From the NCBI GenBank assembly GCA_019411365.1, contig DXQT01000012.1, positions 1-64,000 on the forward strand: DNA of 64,000 nt, read 5' to 3'. Of this stretch, positions 61,216-64,000 are shown one piece after another (within the stretch, counting starts at the first letter, position 1; the number at the start of each line of letters is the position of its first letter). The stretch is from Roseburia sp. Lineage in GTDB: Bacteria > Bacillota_A > Clostridia > Lachnospirales > Lachnospiraceae. Below the pieces are notes generated by a model. It was not told where the DNA came from, did no database searches, and worked only from the letters and a program-made list of their open reading frames with translations. Both the position numbers and the translations under genes were made by a program.

Positions 61216-64000
61216 TTACTCTAACTCAATCCAGTCCAACTTCAGTTCCGGTGTCACATACTCTGCTTTCAGTTCATAATACCCCGGCATAAATTTCACA
61301 CGGCACATCCGCTGTGTCAGGAAACGCTCTCCGGTTCCACCTGTCTGGACGGTTGCCATCAGTTCTCCATTCAGATACAGATTGGCAGCTCCCTGTGCTA
61401 ATCCTTCCACCGGGAAACAGAAATGTGCATTAACGTTTAAAATGCTTTCTTTTTCCACATAAAGGACTGTGTTTTCAAACTTTCCTGCCTCGATCCGGTT
61501 TCCGCTCTGCAGTGCACAGACCTGCTTTTCGTCTGTATTTACTGCTTCTTTTGCAGTAACTGTAAGCAGTGGATCAAAATCTTTTAACGGGCGTTTCATC
61601 ACAGGTGTTCCAAGCAGGAAACGGCAGATGTTTTTCGCACAGCGCTGTAACTCTCCAACAGTGAGTTTTCCCGCCTCCAGCGCTTCTACGGTATCATCGC
61701 CCGCTGCGTTGATGGCAGCACCATTATTGTTGACTACCATGTATAAGTCATTCTGTGCACGAACCATGAATGAGGTGTATCTGCGGTCTGCCTCCCCGCC
61801 GTTTACAACGTCATTCATCTTTGCCCACCAGTCTGTCATAACAATTCCCTGATATCCCCACTCACCACGCAGGATCGTCGTATTTAAGTCATAATTGGAT
61901 GCCGTCCAGTGTCCGTTGACCGGGTTGTAAGAGGTCATGATCGAATTTGCATTTCCCTCTTTCACGGCAATCTCAAAGCCTTTCAGATAGATTTCACGGA
62001 GTGCCCGCTCAGATACAACGGAGTTTACATTATGTCTTTCCGTCTCCTGATTATTCGCTGCAAAATGTTTCACGGTCGCAGAAGAACCGGCACTTCGGAT
62101 TCCCCTTGTCATTGCCGCCGCAAACTGTCCTGTCACAAGCGGATCTTCACTGAAATACTCAAAGTTACGTCCATTTAATGGATAGCGGTGGATATTGATC
62201 CCCGGTCCAAGCAGGGTGTCGATCTCGTTTCCAACTAATTCCCTGCCTTCCATCTGATATAATTCTTCCATCATTGGAATATTAAAGGAACATGCAAGGA
62301 GTGTTCCGATCGGGAGCTGTGTTGCCTTTAATCCGCTCTCCATACGGATGCCGGACGGGCCATCGGATGCGCAGGCAATCGGGATACCATAACCATGCAG
62401 GCTGTCGCTGACACCGCCAAATGCAGATGCTGTACCCGGTGTTACCTTCGGGCTGCTCATTCCCTCGCCGCGGACGATCACGGCTAACTCCTCGTTGGTA
62501 AACTGTGCTACAAATGCGTCCAATTCTTCTTCCACACTGCTGCCATTTTTGATATTCTCTGCAACCGCCTGTAAGGTAATTCCTTTATTTCCGGTCTGTG
62601 GCAGTTCTTTTGGCAGACGGCTTTTGATCCGCTCTGCCAGATCAACCATCTGCTGTGGTGCTTTTTCATATGCACGGGCAAACACCCCGTCCTCCTTTTG
62701 TCTGCCTGTCTTAAGACGCAAAAATTCTTTTGTCGGCGCAAGCGCCTCCTCCAACTCCTCTGTGACGATACAGGAAGAAACCTCATAACCGCCTTTTCCG
62801 TCCACATTGGCTTTTTCTGTGCATCTGACGCTGTTTCCAACATAGATCTTATACAGACCTTCCTCTAAGACATAGCAGGACTTATGACCAGTCACACCGC
62901 TGTCGTCATAGGAAGCAAACCGGCTTACCGGAATGGTAAGTTCAAGTACTTCCTCCTCGCCCGGAGCAAGCAGTTTTGTCTTTGCAAATCCGCACAATAC
63001 CTTTGCCGGTTTTCCAAGCTGTCCCTGTGGGGCGGACACATAAACCTGTGCAGCCTCTTTTCCGGCTGCTGCCCCGGTATTTTTCACACGGATACTGAGT
63101 GCGATCTTTGCATCTTTTCCATTTCCTGTACTCTCCGCTTTTACCGTCTCCATGGAAAATTCCGTATAAGATAAACCGAAACCAAACTCATACATTACTT
63201 TTTCCGGTGCGAATGTCTCAAAATAACGGTAGCCGACATAGATATCTTCCGCATAAATATTTTCTGTCTTACTTCCAAAATGGTCTGCTGCCGGGTAATC
63301 AGAAAGTTTCTCCGCAATCGTATCCGTCAGTTTTCCGGATGGTGTCACTCTGCCCGATAACAGATCTGCAACGGCGTTCGCGCCTTCCATACCACCCTGC
63401 CAGATGTAAAAAATCGCTTTGATGTGATCCTGATATGCCGCATCTTTCGTCCAGCTCATATCAATGATGTTAGACACATTTAAAAGCACTGCCACTTCGT
63501 CAAAATATTTTGTTACGATGCGAAGATTTTCTTTCTCCCGTTTTGTCAGAAGATAACTGCCTTCCGTGTCCTCGTAATCTTTATCCTCACCGGCAGTTCT
63601 TCCGATCAGAAAAATAGCTTTTTCAGACTTTTCTGCTGCGCGGCGTGCGATCTCTTCCGTGATTTCCATCTCTTCCTGATGCCACGGCTCTGCCGCCCAT
63701 CCACCGCCTCCATTGTCAAACGGATGCTCCTTTAACCATTCTTTATAGGTTTCTACCAGTTCCTCATTTACAGGAAAAGCATTATTTTCTTTGATTCCGT
63801 CTAAAATATTTTTGACATACGGCACATTGACCGCTCCACCTGAACCGGTTCCACTCCGGTAATACTCAATCTGGCTTCTTCCGAAAATAGAAACTGTCTC
63901 ATCCTTTTTGACCGGAAGCATATGCCCCTCATTCTTTAAAAGCACGGCTCCCTCTGCTGCTGCCTCTCTACAGTATGCTGCCAGTTCCGGCAGCGGAACA
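61216..64000 (-). CDS. GH3 beta-glucosidase-type enzyme with swapped domain order (5' end outside window)
   Basis: At least 928 residues; the frame remains open to the window edge, where LPELAAYCREAAAEGAVLLK precedes the first internal Met. The order is unusual: the alpha/beta sandwich comes first (LLKNEGHMLPV to GRVTPSGKL, DTIAEKLSDYP), next the fibronectin-like domain (YEFGFGLSYTEF), and only then the barrel (VSDSLHGYGIPIACASDGPSG, KHFAANNQETERHNVN and the nucleophile Asp in GIVMTDWW). A final beta domain (about the last 90 residues) may bind sugar. Such inverted GH3 enzymes are known from rumen and gut Clostridia. No signal is visible. It probably acts on oligosaccharides made by GH26 or similar enzymes. 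Confidence 0.9.
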   Translation of the reverse strand, partial: VPLPELAAYCREAAAEGAVLLKNEGHMLPVKKDETVSIFGRSQIEYYRSGTGSGGAVNVPYVKNILDGIKENNAFPVNEELVETYKEWLKEHPFDNGGGGWAAEPWHQEEMEITEEIARRAAEKSEKAIFLIGRTAGEDKDYEDTEGSYLLTKREKENLRIVTKYFDEVAVLLNVSNIIDMSWTKDAAYQDHIKAIFYIWQGGMEGANAVADLLSGRVTPSGKLTDTIAEKLSDYPAADHFGSKTENIYAEDIYVGYRYFETFAPEKVMYEFGFGLSYTEFSMETVKAESTGNGKDAKIALSIRVKNTGAAAGKEAAQVYVSAPQGQLGKPAKVLCGFAKTKLLAPGEEEVLELTIPVSRFASYDDSGVTGHKSCYVLEEGLYKIYVGNSVRCTEKANVDGKGGYEVSSCIVTEELEEALAPTKEFLRLKTGRQKEDGVFARAYEKAPQQMVDLAERIKSRLPKELPQTGNKGITLQAVAENIKNGSSVEEELDAFVAQFTNEELAVIVRGEGMSSPKVTPGTASAFGGVSDSLHGYGIPIACASDGPSGIRMESGLKATQLPIGTLLACSFNIPMMEELYQMEGRELVGNEIDTLLGPGINIHRYPLNGRNFEYFSEDPLVTGQFAAAMTRGIRSAGSSATVKHFAANNQETERHNVNSVVSERALREIYLKGFEIAVKEGNANSIMTSYNPVNGHWTASNYDLNTTILRGEWGYQGIVMTDWWAKMNDVVNGGEADRRYTSFMVRAQNDLYMVVNNNGAAINAAGDDTVEALEAGKLTVGELQRCAKNICRFLLGTPVMKRPLKDFDPLLTVTAKEAVNTDEKQVCALQSGNRIEAGKFENTVLYVEKESILNVNAHFCFPVEGLAQGAANLYLNGELMATVQTGGTGERFLTQRMCRVKFMPGYYELKAEYVTPELKLDWIELE

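Noticed and set aside
1..64000. CRISPR arrays, tRNA or rRNA genes, intact insertion sequences
   Set aside because: Looked for regular spaced repeats, tRNA-like CCA/T-loop patterns and transposase motifs; none was convincing. The regular repeats found are coding (PBP tail, GH26 linker).

Overview
The window looks like chromosomal DNA of a gut Lachnospiraceae bacterium, most likely a Roseburia-like organism. The grounds are moderate-to-low GC, AGGAGG ribosome sites, a spoVT gene, lipoprotein-type sugar transport without a dedicated ATPase, a large modular secreted GH26 mannanase, and a GH3 enzyme with swapped domain order. The species cannot be fixed from the sequence alone. No rRNA, tRNA, CRISPR array or intact transposase was seen.

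Layout. (1) 1-10,100: metal/tetrapyrrole and cofactor genes. These are a NifX-family protein, a frameshifted HxlR regulator, a FecCD-type ABC permease and ATPase, a fused siroheme synthase (cysG) next to a FecCD-type binding lipoprotein, a TPP riboswitch with thiT, and a ROK glucokinase. This part is littered with broken genes: a nonsense-mutated small gene, a glutathione peroxidase lacking its active site, a fused MNT/HEPN remnant and a YbaK tail. A MITE-like palindromic element sits between the TPP riboswitch and thiT. (2) 10,262-16,045: a class A penicillin-binding protein with a very long Gln-rich tail, an SbcCD/YhaNO-like ATPase-nuclease pair and spoVT with a likely sigma-G promoter. (3) 16,255-45,964: a large glycan locus. 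A ten-gene minus-strand run encodes two permeases, a binding protein, GH130, two unassigned TIM-barrel enzymes, GH38, an MFS transporter, GH3 and GH20. A LacI regulator and a secreted GH85 endo-beta-N-acetylglucosaminidase run the other way. A second minus-strand run encodes a ROK kinase, a GntR-LacI regulator, GH125 and a second GH38. A decayed diguanylate cyclase holding a serine-recombinase remnant lies between them. (4) 46,186-57,064: a YjbR-like protein, an LprI-domain lipoprotein, an MCP fused to PilZ, a GH53 galactanase with a palindromic operator, a membrane EAL protein and a polar amino acid ABC transporter. (5) 57,115-64,000: a secreted multi-domain GH26 mannanase and the start-truncated, domain-swapped GH3.

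How the parts work together. Region 3 reads as a nearly complete route for high-mannose N-glycans. GH85 outside the cell would cut the chitobiose core and leave one GlcNAc on the protein. The ABC transporter would import the Man(n)GlcNAc oligosaccharide. GH38 and GH125 would remove alpha-mannose, GH130 would phosphorolyse Man-beta-1,4-GlcNAc, and the ROK kinase would phosphorylate a released sugar. The step done by the two unassigned TIM-barrel proteins is unknown and is the best candidate for new biochemistry here. Repeated GTTAAC/GATAAC-type palindromes around lacI and the GH85 promoter suggest one regulon.
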